A DNA stretch of 18,400 nt. It comes from DASSCW01 sp036555005. Lineage in GTDB: Bacteria > Chloroflexota > Limnocylindria > QHBO01. Below, piece after piece: positions 1 to 5,798 of this stretch. A program made the translations under genes and the position numbers. The stretch's first letter is position 1; every line of letters begins with the position of its first letter. A model generated the notes under the pieces. It did no database searches. It had not been told where the DNA came from and saw only the letters and a list, made by a program, of their open reading frames with translations. The DNA is taken from the NCBI GenBank assembly GCA_036555005.1, contig DATBME010000077.1:1-18400 (forward strand), in the 5' to 3' direction.

Positions 1-1
1 C

Positions 2-376
2 GCCTCCATCAGCTTCCAGCCGGCGCCGGTCGCGCTCGCCGACGATCGGGTCACGCTCACCCAGATGGCCGCCTCCGCGCTGACTGCCCTCCGACGCGAG
101 CCCCAGGGGCGCCGCCAGTTCGAGTGCTTCAACGAGCAGACCGGCACGCGACCCGGTGTCGTCGACCAGCTGCCCGGGCAGAAGCGGCTCCAGGAGCCGC
201 TGGCGGTGGCGTGCTCGCTGGGCGCCGAGGCCACCCCGTGGAACCAGTACCGCGTGCGGCTCCGCTACGCCTGGCCCGCCCTGGCCGGCCGACCGGCCGG
301 CGAGTACGTGGTCACCCAGTGGCTGGCGCCCGACGGGACGCTGGGGCCGATCCAGGCGGGCGGCGACAAGCCCTAG
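2..376 (+). CDS. C-terminal part of an unknown protein (5' end outside window)
   Basis: The reading frame is open from the first bases of the window to a TAG stop, so this is the last ~124 residues of a longer protein. I do not recognise the family. The visible part has no clear transmembrane segment. It has two cysteines (in QFECFN and AVACSL) and ends in a polar GGDKP tail. A Met occurs at position 65, but the frame continues upstream of it with sensible codon use, so the true start is probably outside the window. Its stop shares the 4-bp CTAG with the stop of the convergent gene at 373-1458. Function unknown; I am fairly sure it is coding because of this tight convergent fit and the GC-rich third positions. 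Confidence 0.6.
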   Translation, partial: ASISFQPAPVALADDRVTLTQMAASALTALRREPQGRRQFECFNEQTGTRPGVVDQLPGQKRLQEPLAVACSLGAEATPWNQYRVRLRYAWPALAGRPAGEYVVTQWLAPDGTLGPIQAGGDKP

Positions 377-1458
377 CCCGTTTCTCCGCGCAGCCCGCGC
401 AGGAAGGCCAGCGCGTTGGCGCCGATGGCATCGATGGCGTAGCCGCCCTCCTGCAGTGCCACGACCGGCAGGCCGGCACCACGCACCATGCGCCCCAGCT
501 CGCCGTAGTCGACCGTGCGGAGCGCCAGGTCGCCGATCGGGTCGCGCTCGAAGGTGTCGAAGCCGAGTGACAGCACCAGCGGCGCATCGGGCGCGAACGC
601 GGCGATGGCCTCCATCCCGCGAGCGAGTGCCGGTGCGTAGCCGTCGAGCCCGGTCCGCGCCGGCAGCGGCAGGTTCAGGGTCAGCCCTGCGCCCTCGCCC
701 GCCCCGCGCTCCGAGGCATAGCCCGAGTAGTACGGATATGCGCGGTTCGGGTCGGCGTGCAGCGAGACGTACAGGACGTCGCCTCGCTCCCAGAAGATCT
801 GCTGGGTGCCGTTGCCGTGGTGATAGTCCACGTCCAGGATGGCCACCCGCGCGAATCCCGCCTCGCGCCGGAGCCACTCGGCCACGATGGCGGCGTTGTT
901 GAAGAAGCAGTTGCCGCCCAGCATGCCGCGGGCGGCGTGGTGCCCCGGCGGTCGGCACAGGCCGTAGGCCAGCGGCTCCCCGCCGACCACGCGGGTCGCT
1001 GCGCTCAACGCCACGTCCACCGCGACGTGCGCGGCGGCGGCAGTGCCGGCGACGATCGGCGTGGCGGTGTCGAAGCAGTAGGCGCCCAGCCGCCGGTTCG
1101 CCGCCGTCGGCAGCTCCGGCAGCGTCATCGGGCCGGGATAGGACGCCAGCCTGAACGTGTCGGGGATCAGCGGCCGCGAGCCGTCGAGCTCGCCGCTGGC
1201 GATGGCATCGGTCCAGACCGCGTCCACCAGGTCCACCAGGTCGGCGTCATGGACCGCGGTGATCGGCCCGGCGCCGAACGGGTCCGGCTCCACCAGCGTG
1301 AAGCCGCCGTCGGCGACCAGCGCGCGCTCGATCTCGATCGCCCGTTCCGGTGCCTCGAAGCACGGCACTTCGCGCCCGGCCATCAGCTCGACCAGGCCGG
1401 TGTGGCCGAGGTGGGCGTCGCTGCGGAGGACGGGCGTGGGTGACGGGCGGTCGGTCAC
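373..1458 (-). CDS. Histone deacetylase / acetylpolyamine amidohydrolase family protein
   Basis: This 361-residue protein is a zinc-dependent amidohydrolase of the arginase/deacetylase fold, with the full family motif set. RPPGHHA (His173-His174) is the catalytic His pair. DVDYHHGNG carries the Asp211 and His213 zinc ligands, GFDTF the third ligand Asp301, and QEGGY the transition-state Tyr340. Length and motifs fit bacterial class II HDAC-like or acetylpolyamine amidohydrolases, which remove acetyl groups from polyamines or other small amines in the cytoplasm; the actual substrate cannot be read from sequence. The start is GTG at 1458, 8 nt after a TACACT -10 box, which suggests a leaderless transcript. 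It is divergent from the Crp/Fnr gene, with only 61 bp between the two starts. Confidence 0.93.
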   Translation of the reverse strand: MTDRPSPTPVLRSDAHLGHTGLVELMAGREVPCFEAPERAIEIERALVADGGFTLVEPDPFGAGPITAVHDADLVDLVDAVWTDAIASGELDGSRPLIPDTFRLASYPGPMTLPELPTAANRRLGAYCFDTATPIVAGTAAAAHVAVDVALSAATRVVGGEPLAYGLCRPPGHHAARGMLGGNCFFNNAAIVAEWLRREAGFARVAILDVDYHHGNGTQQIFWERGDVLYVSLHADPNRAYPYYSGYASERGAGEGAGLTLNLPLPARTGLDGYAPALARGMEAIAAFAPDAPLVLSLGFDTFERDPIGDLALRTVDYGELGRMVRGAGLPVVALQEGGYAIDAIGANALAFLRGLRGETG

Positions 1459-1466
1459 GGGGCGCG

Positions 1467-1472
1467 AGTGTA
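1467..1472 (-). promoter_or_regulatory. -10 box (TACACT) for the HDAC-family gene
   Basis: On the minus strand TACACT ends 8 nt before the GTG start at 1458. That distance would place the transcription start at or next to the start codon. No convincing -35 box is seen. It is the mirror image of the box at 1507-1512. Confidence 0.6.
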
Positions 1473-1506
1473 CCGAGGCGCCGCAGGCCGGATCGCGTGC
1501 GCGTCG

Positions 1507-1512
1507 TACACT
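1507..1512 (+). promoter_or_regulatory. -10 box (TACACT) for the Crp/Fnr gene
   Basis: TACACT lies 7 nt before the ATG at 1520, so the message is probably leaderless, and no Shine-Dalgarno sequence is present. The octamer GTACACTC here and GAGTGTAC at 1466-1473 form an inverted repeat, so the two divergent promoters mirror each other. Confidence 0.6.
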
Positions 1513-1519
1513 CGGCGCG

Positions 1520-2221
1520 ATGACCTCGCTCGATGACCGCGCCGCCGTCGAGGCGCTGCGGGGCTGCCCCCTCTTCGCGCCGTGCCCGGAGCCGGTGCTG
1601 GCCGATGTCGGGCGCCGCCTCCGTCACCGCCACTTTCGGCGCAACGAGGTGATCTTCCACCAGGGTGACCCGGGCGACGCGCTGCACGTCATCACCGCCG
1701 GCGCGGTGAAGATCCTGCTGCCGTCGGCCGAGGGCGACGAGGCGATCATCGCCACGTTGCGGCCGGGGGACTTCTTCGGGGAGCTCTCGCTGCTCGATGG
1801 CCGGCCGCGCTCGGCCACCGCCACGACGGTCGAGCCGACCGAGACGCTCAGCCTGCCGCGCGATGTCTTCCGCGAGCTGGTGCAGCAGCATCCGGAGCTG
1901 CGCGATGCGCTGTTCGCGGCGCTGGCCGGCTTGCTGCGCCGCATCACCAAGCACGTGGAGGAGCTGCACTTCCTGGACCTGGCCGGACGCCTGGCCGCGC
2001 GGCTTTCGGAGCTGGCACGGCAGGCGCAGCCCGGCGTGACCCGCTCGATCGAGCTGGATTGGCCCTATACCCAGTCAGACCTGGCCGCCATGATCGGCGG
2101 TACGCGGCAGAGCGTGAATCGCCTGCTCTCCGACCTGATCGACGACGGGATCCTCCGCCTCGAGCACGAGCGGCTGATCATCATCGACCTGGACGCGCTG
2201 GACCGCCGCGCGGAACGGTAG
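1520..2221 (+). CDS. Crp/Fnr-family transcription regulator
   Basis: A 233-residue regulator with an N-terminal cyclic-nucleotide-binding beta-roll (about residues 15-130), a long dimer helix (about 130-165) and a C-terminal winged helix (about 165-230). The phosphate-binding cassette is intact: FFGELSLLDGRPRSATA (about 85-101), with the Glu88 and Arg97-Ser98 that contact cyclic nucleotide in Crp. The recognition helix is in TQSDLAAMIGGTRQSVNRLL (184-203). No N-terminal four-cysteine Fe-S motif of Fnr is seen. A cNMP effector is therefore plausible but not proven. The start is ATG at 1520; an open frame further upstream overlaps the divergent gene and is rejected because the promoter sits just before this ATG. 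Targets are unknown, and the divergent HDAC gene is an obvious candidate. Confidence 0.93.
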   Translation: MTSLDDRAAVEALRGCPLFAPCPEPVLADVGRRLRHRHFRRNEVIFHQGDPGDALHVITAGAVKILLPSAEGDEAIIATLRPGDFFGELSLLDGRPRSATATTVEPTETLSLPRDVFRELVQQHPELRDALFAALAGLLRRITKHVEELHFLDLAGRLAARLSELARQAQPGVTRSIELDWPYTQSDLAAMIGGTRQSVNRLLSDLIDDGILRLEHERLIIIDLDALDRRAER

Positions 2222-2232
2222 ATTCGCGAATC
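2221..2232. repeat. 12-bp perfect palindrome overlapping the Crp/Fnr stop codon
   Basis: GATTCGCGAATC begins on the last base of the TAG stop of the Crp/Fnr gene. It could be a protein-binding site or the base of an RNA fold; there is no T-run to support a terminator. Confidence 0.5.
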
Positions 2233-2244
2233 CCCTGGCACGCT

Positions 2245-2424
2245 TACTCACCGTGTGAGTACAAGCGCGCCGTTCTCTAGGAGCAGCGCCGCTCACGTCG
2301 CGGCGCACTCAACCTGCGCGTGGCTCGTCGCCTCAGCGGCGGAATCGGCGCTGATGTACTCAAGGCGTGAGTAGCCGCATCGGTCCGCGGCTGCATCGGC
2401 GCTGATGTACGCAAGGCGTGAGTA
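2245..2424. promoter_or_regulatory. Three TACTCA-N5-TGAGTA dyads in a convergent spacer
   Basis: Three 17-bp dyads of the same form lie in the 229-bp spacer between the convergent Crp/Fnr and VOC genes: 2245-2261 (spacer CCGTG), 2357-2373 (spacer AGGCG) and 2408-2424 (spacer AGGCG, left arm TACGCA). Identical arm length and spacing argue for one dimeric DNA-binding protein, or a small repeat family. Convergent genes flank the spacer, so a classical operator role is not obvious. Confidence 0.55.
2286..2306. terminator. Hairpin, possible bidirectional terminator or attenuator
   Basis: GCGCCGC and GCGGCGC form a perfect 7-bp GC stem around a 7-nt loop, located between two convergent genes. No T-tract follows on either strand, so intrinsic termination would be weak. 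Confidence 0.35.
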
Positions 2425-2428
2425 GCCG
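2344..2428. repeat. 34-bp direct repeat, two copies
   Basis: The copies at 2344-2377 and 2395-2428 differ at one base (T/G inside the left TACTCA arm) and are separated by 17 bp. Each contains one TACTCA-AGGCG-TGAGTA dyad. This looks like a recent duplication of a dyad-bearing segment. Confidence 0.85.
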
Positions 2429-2450
2429 TCGCGGCACCGCCCGGAGAGAG

Positions 2451-2933
2451 CTACTGGACGGTGGCTCCCGCGCCCCAGCGCGCGACCTCGGCATCCAGGT
2501 CCAGCGGCAGGATGGTCGCCTGATCGGCGAACTCACCCCAGCCCTCCTGCGGCACCTGCCACATCACCTCGAACTCGTTGCCGTCGGGGTCGCGCCCGTA
2601 GAGCGACTTGCTCACACCATGGTCCGATGCGCCGCTCAGCGCGCCCAGCGCGGTGAGGGTCTTCGCCATCTCGGCCAGCTGCTCGATGGTGTCGATCTGC
2701 CAGGCCAGGTGGTAGAGGCCGACAGAGCCGCGCGGCGGCTTCGTGGCCGCTGGCCCGACCTCGAACAGGCCCAGATCATGGTGGTTGCCGCCCGCCGGCG
2801 AGCGCATGAACGCAGCTCGCATGCCGGCCGGGCGCTCGATCTCCTCGAAGCCGAAGGCGTCGCGGTAAAACGCGGCGGCGCGGTCGACGTCGCGCACGAA
2901 CAGGACTGCGTGGTTCAAGCGGGTGATGGGCAT
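2451..2933 (-). CDS. VOC-family (glyoxalase/extradiol dioxygenase-like) protein
   Basis: A 160-residue vicinal-oxygen-chelate protein with the two beta-alpha-beta-beta-beta modules of the family. Likely metal ligands are His8 (LNHAVLFV), His75 (VGLYHLAWQ) and Glu122 (NEFEVMW). The DHGVSKSLYGRDPDGNE stretch (104-120) is typical of catechol-2,3-dioxygenase-like members. The substrate is unknown. I chose ATG 2933 because the conserved fold begins there. It sits 4 nt after the TAA stop of the upstream oxidoreductase gene, so the two are co-transcribed and probably translationally coupled. It is clearly paralogous to the VOC gene at 11215-11658, sharing DHGV-x2-SLY-x2-DPDGNE and a NHHDL motif. Confidence 0.9.
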   Translation of the reverse strand: MPITRLNHAVLFVRDVDRAAAFYRDAFGFEEIERPAGMRAAFMRSPAGGNHHDLGLFEVGPAATKPPRGSVGLYHLAWQIDTIEQLAEMAKTLTALGALSGASDHGVSKSLYGRDPDGNEFEVMWQVPQEGWGEFADQATILPLDLDAEVARWGAGATVQ

Positions 2934-2937
2934 GTCG

Positions 2938-3540
2938 TTAGCGCTCCAGCTTCCAGGCCGACTTCCACGGCCAGCCATTGGCCATGTTCAGCGAAATGTT
3001 GGCCCAGGCCATGCCCTCCAGCGCTCGCGCCATCTTCAGATCTCCGACATCCAGCGGCTCGAGCCCTGCGTCGCGGACGATGGTCGCCACCGCCGCCTTG
3101 GCATTGGCGTCGTCCCCCGCCAGGAATCCGTCCAGGCGCTCACCGCCCTGGGGGTGGCCAAGGTTCGAGGCGAAGACCGTGTTGAAGGCCTTCACGACGT
3201 GCGCCTCCGGCAGCAGCCCCTGGATCTGCTCGGCGTTGCTTACACCGGTCTCGAGCACGGCCTGCGAATTGGTGACGTCGACGACGGGCTTGCCCGGCAC
3301 CTGCTGACGGATCTCGCCGGCCACCTCCTCGACTGCCGTGACCGGGATCGCCAGGATCACGGCGTCCGCCCCGTCGGCCGCGTCGCTGGGTGACGCCGCC
3401 GGCTCGCACTCGAGCCCCGCCGCCGCCTGCTCCGCCTTCTCGGCGTTCGAGGCAGCGACCACGACGTCATGCCCCGCATCGGTCAGCGCCGACGCCAGCG
3501 CACTGCCCACGTTTCCTACTCCTATGACTGCCACTCGCAT
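2938..3540 (-). CDS. NAD(P)-binding oxidoreductase, F420-dependent NADP reductase type
   Basis: This 200-residue protein starts with the Rossmann nucleotide-binding motif GVGNVG (residues 7-12). It matches the F420_oxidored family in length and layout, including VVDVTN (86-91) and the typical KAFNTVFA (117-124). Known members move hydride between coenzyme F420 and NADP or reduce small substrates. Presence of F420 in this organism is not shown here, so cofactor use is inferred. The start is ATG 3540, which gives the Rossmann fold at the N-terminus; the longer open frame upstream runs through operator-like repeats and is not coding. It is the first gene of an operon with the VOC gene at 2451-2933. 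Confidence 0.87.
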   Translation of the reverse strand: MRVAVIGVGNVGSALASALTDAGHDVVVAASNAEKAEQAAAGLECEPAASPSDAADGADAVILAIPVTAVEEVAGEIRQQVPGKPVVDVTNSQAVLETGVSNAEQIQGLLPEAHVVKAFNTVFASNLGHPQGGERLDGFLAGDDANAKAAVATIVRDAGLEPLDVGDLKMARALEGMAWANISLNMANGWPWKSAWKLER

Positions 3541-3572
3541 GAGATGAACGTCCTGCCTTCGAGCTGCGAATC

Positions 3573-3616
3573 TAGTTGCTCGCGCAACTATCTCACCGCT
3601 TGCGCAATCGCGCAAG
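3573..3616. promoter_or_regulatory. Two matched inverted repeats upstream of the oxidoreductase operon
   Basis: TAGTTGC-tcgc-GCAACTA (3573-3590) and CTTGCGC-aatc-GCGCAAG (3599-3616) are perfect 7-bp inverted repeats with the same 4-nt gap. Their centres are 26 bp apart, and they lie 33-76 bp upstream of the start at 3540. A possible -10 (TAGATT, minus strand, 3569-3574) overlaps the first repeat. This arrangement is expected of a double operator for a dimeric repressor such as a MarR- or TetR-type protein; the family is a guess and no regulator gene lies next to it. Confidence 0.65.
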
Positions 3617-4004
3617 TACTCGTCGACCGATCCGGTCAGGTCTCGCTCGTTGACGATGCAACTGATGGGCACAGACTGAATCGGGGAGGGGGCGAGGGGC
3701 GAGCCGCTCGGCGGTGACGCGCTGCTTGGGTCCGGGCCTGATTCAACTGGGTAACTCAGATCGAGCGGAATGCAGCTCTCCGGCTCCAGGTGATGCACCC
3801 AGTGGAATCAGAGCGAGCGGGGCGGCGCGCAGATGCGTGGTCCGATTACCCCAGTTGAATCGGCGAGTGGCGAGGTGGCGAGGAGGCGAGGAGGCGAGCG
3901 GGCGAGCTGCTCGGCGGCGACGCGCCGTGTTTGGGTCCGCGACTGATTCACTTGCGTTCGGCCTGGACTGTAGCGTCTGCAACCGCGAGGTCGCCCTCGG
4001 GCCC
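3617..4004. repeat. Non-coding repeat island between the oxidoreductase and HGD genes
   Basis: About 390 bp without a credible gene. It contains an imperfect 55-58 bp direct repeat (3691-3745 and 3893-3950), both copies ending in GATTCA. It also holds GATTCAACTGGG (3740-3751) with its exact inverse CCCAGTTGAATC (3850-3861), and a near-copy CCCAGTGGAATC (3798-3809). Tandem GGCGAGnn octamers lie at 3862-3908. Open frames here have no recognisable protein features. The mosaic of direct and inverted units resembles a composite intergenic repeat; no transposase or target-site duplication was found. Confidence 0.7.
3862..3908 (+). repeat. Short tandem repeat GGCGAGnn (about six units)
   Basis: Six consecutive units starting GGCGAG with 7-8 bp period (followed by T, GT, GA, GA, CG, CT). 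A related stretch precedes the first long repeat copy at 3691-3703. Confidence 0.75.
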
Positions 4005-4010
4005 TAGAAT
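4005..4010 (+). promoter_or_regulatory. -10 box (TAGAAT) for the homogentisate dioxygenase gene
   Basis: TAGAAT lies 26 nt upstream of the GTG at 4037. A GGAGG Shine-Dalgarno at 4021-4025 follows, so this message has a short leader. Confidence 0.55.
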
Positions 4011-4036
4011 TGGCTGACCCGGAGGTTGCCCTGCAG

Positions 4037-5263
4037 GTGTTCTACGTCCAGCGCGGCCGCGTCCCCCACAAGCGTCACACCCAGTTCCGGCGCGATGACG
4101 GAACGCTCTACGCAGAGGAGCTCTTCGGCGTCGAGGGCTTCGCCGGGCGATCGTCGTTGCTCTACCACGACACGCCGCCGACCCAGACGCATCAGATCGA
4201 TGACCCGACCCCAGTCCAGATCGAAGGGGCCGACCCGGACGGCCGCGCGCCGCATCGGCACCACCTGGTCAACACCGCGACGCTCGAGCCGGCCGGCGAT
4301 GCCCTGTCGGGCAGGGTTCCCCTCTTCTTCAACGCCGACGTCACCTTCGGCGTGGTGCGGCCGGCGGAGCCGATGGGCGACTACTACCGCAATGGCGTGG
4401 CCGACGAGATGTACTTCGTGCACGAGGGCTCAGGCACGCTGGAGACCAACTTCGGGCCGATCGAGTACGGCCCGGGCGACTACCTGGTCATCCCCATCGG
4501 CACCACATATCGGCTGCTGCCGGCATCAGGCGTGGAGCAGCGGATGCTGTGGCTCGAGTGCCCGTCGGAGATCGAGCCACCGCGCCGCTATCGCAACGAG
4601 TACGGCCAGCTGCTCGAGCACTCGCCCTACTACCACCGCGACATCCGCCCCCCGGCTGAGATGGCGCCGGTCACCGACCACGGCGACTACGTGATCCGCG
4701 TGCGCAGCCGCGATCGGATCACGCCTTACCACTACCACCACCATCCGTTCGACGTGGTCGGCTGGGATGGCTACCTGTGGCCGTTTGCCTTCAACATCGG
4801 CGACTTCGAACCGATCACCGGGCGCGTCCACCAGCCGCCGCCGGTGCACCTGACCTTCCAGCCGCGCAACTTCGTGGTCTGCAGCTTCGTGCCGCGCAAG
4901 TTCGACTATCACCCGCTGGCCATCCCGGCGCCGTACAACCACTCGAACATCAACAGCGACGAAGTCATCTACTACGTGGCCGGCAACTTCATGAGCCGTC
5001 GCGGAGTCGACATCGCCAGCTTCACCGTTCACCCGGCCGGCATCCCGCACGGGCCGCATCCGGGCACGGTGGAGGCCTCCATCGGAAAGGAGGCGACCGA
5101 GGAGCTGGCGGTCATGATCGACACCTTCCACCCGCTGCACCTCACCCGCCAGGCCGCCGAGCTGGAGGACGATCGCTACCCGTACTCGTGGATCCCGCCC
5201 GAGGACCACGAGGAGCACGCGCGCGAGCTCTCCGAGCGCGGCCCGGAGGCGTTCCCGGACTGA
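4037..5263 (+). CDS. hmgA: Homogentisate 1,2-dioxygenase (short bacterial type)
   Basis: The 408-residue product is a cupin-fold homogentisate dioxygenase, which opens the ring of homogentisate to maleylacetoacetate in tyrosine and phenylalanine breakdown. Family marks are the N-terminal VPHKRHTQFRRDDG, YAEELFGVEGF, HPFDVVGWDG (236-245) and the C-terminal iron site. By alignment with known HGD, the site includes His302 (PYNHSN), Asp308/Glu309 (SDEV), and His332 and His338 (HPAGIPHGPHPG). It is shorter than the ~440-residue classical enzyme, as in many high-GC bacteria. I chose GTG 4037 because homologues begin at this Tyr-Val-Arg/Gln-Gly segment and GGAGG lies 11 nt upstream; CTG 4031 is less likely. 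No 4-hydroxyphenylpyruvate dioxygenase or fumarylacetoacetase gene is adjacent. Confidence 0.9.
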   Translation: MFYVQRGRVPHKRHTQFRRDDGTLYAEELFGVEGFAGRSSLLYHDTPPTQTHQIDDPTPVQIEGADPDGRAPHRHHLVNTATLEPAGDALSGRVPLFFNADVTFGVVRPAEPMGDYYRNGVADEMYFVHEGSGTLETNFGPIEYGPGDYLVIPIGTTYRLLPASGVEQRMLWLECPSEIEPPRRYRNEYGQLLEHSPYYHRDIRPPAEMAPVTDHGDYVIRVRSRDRITPYHYHHHPFDVVGWDGYLWPFAFNIGDFEPITGRVHQPPPVHLTFQPRNFVVCSFVPRKFDYHPLAIPAPYNHSNINSDEVIYYVAGNFMSRRGVDIASFTVHPAGIPHGPHPGTVEASIGKEATEELAVMIDTFHPLHLTRQAAELEDDRYPYSWIPPEDHEEHARELSERGPEAFPD

Positions 5264-5274
5264 GGGCCTGACGT

Positions 5275-5697
5275 CTAGCGGGTGAGCTCTCGCGCCCGGG
5301 TCACCATCTCTTCCAGCACGCCCAGGTCGAGGTCGGCGGCCCGCTTGAACTGCAGGTTCGCGCTGCCGGCCTTGACCTTGCCAAGGCGCGGGGCGTAGAG
5401 CTTGCCCAGGTAGGTCCCGTCCTCGGCCGCGTTGACGTACAGGCTCAGGTAGTTCTTCTGGACCGCCAGGCCGACCACGAACCACTCGCCGGACGCCCCG
5501 CTGCGGCCGACGTAGCTGTACGCGCCGTAGCCGATGATCCGCTGGTCGGTCCCGCCCCAGAACCGACCCTCCCACAGCACCCTCTCCTCGCCGGGCATGG
5601 CCCGCACGATCGCCGCGTCGAGGGTCGCGACGTCCTGGCGCAGCGCGTCGGGCAGGGAGGCGATGTGCTCGTCGGGGGTCGTGGATGATCGCTGCAT
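5275..5697 (-). CDS. DUF1801 (YdhG-like) domain protein
   Basis: A 140-residue protein matching the small DUF1801/YdhG-like family: an N-terminal helical part (residues 8-35), then a beta-rich core with LWEGRFWGG and YGAYSYVG, and a C-terminal FKRAADLDL segment followed by a helix. The biochemical role of the family is not established. The start is ATG 5697, with AGGAG (plus-strand 5706-5710) 8 nt upstream. A -10 candidate TAGAGT (minus, 5740-5745) gives a leader of about 35 nt. It is convergent with the HGD gene (11 bp between stops) and divergent from the Hsp20 gene. Confidence 0.85.
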   Translation of the reverse strand: MQRSSTTPDEHIASLPDALRQDVATLDAAIVRAMPGEERVLWEGRFWGGTDQRIIGYGAYSYVGRSGASGEWFVVGLAVQKNYLSLYVNAAEDGTYLGKLYAPRLGKVKAGSANLQFKRAADLDLGVLEEMVTRARELTR

Positions 5698-5739
5698 CAG
5701 GCATTCTCCTTCGCCGGCGGACCCGGCAGTCACCGACCC

Positions 5740-5745
5740 ACTCTA
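5740..5745 (-). promoter_or_regulatory. -10 box (TAGAGT) for the DUF1801 gene
   Basis: This box is part of the 10-bp palindrome ACTCTAGAGT at 5740-5749, so the same box reads on both strands. On the minus strand it lies 42 nt before ATG 5697. Confidence 0.45.
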
Positions 5746-5766
5746 GAGTCGCCGGGCGCGGGTCGC

Positions 5767-5772
5767 TAGCAT
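5767..5772 (+). promoter_or_regulatory. -10 box (TAGCAT) for the Hsp20-SixA-Nudix operon
   Basis: TAGCAT is followed by AGGAG at 5787-5791 and GTG at 5799, giving a short leader with a normal ribosome-binding site. No CIRCE-type heat-shock inverted repeat was seen. Confidence 0.5.
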
Positions 5773-5798
5773 CAGGGTCGACGCGCAGGAGATCCATC

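Noticed and set aside
1157..1519. N-terminal extension of the Crp/Fnr protein
   Set aside because: The upstream open frame overlaps the divergent HDAC gene and the promoter; homologous proteins begin near MTSLDD.
2344..2428. CRISPR-like direct repeats
   Set aside because: Only two copies with a 17-bp gap, and no cas genes; the repeats carry internal dyads and look like a duplicated regulatory segment.
3617..4004. Insertion sequence or transposon remnant
   Set aside because: No transposase fragment and no clear target-site duplication; the inverted 12-mers alone are not sufficient.
3714..4007. Plus-strand open frame of 97 codons upstream of HGD
   Set aside because: It lies wholly in the repeat island, begins inside a direct repeat, has no ribosome-binding site and encodes an Arg/Ala/Gly-rich low-complexity product.
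5740..5772. CIRCE or other heat-shock operator before hsp20
   Set aside because: Only a 10-bp palindrome (ACTCTAGAGT) is seen; no TTAGCACTC-N9-GAGTGCTAA element.
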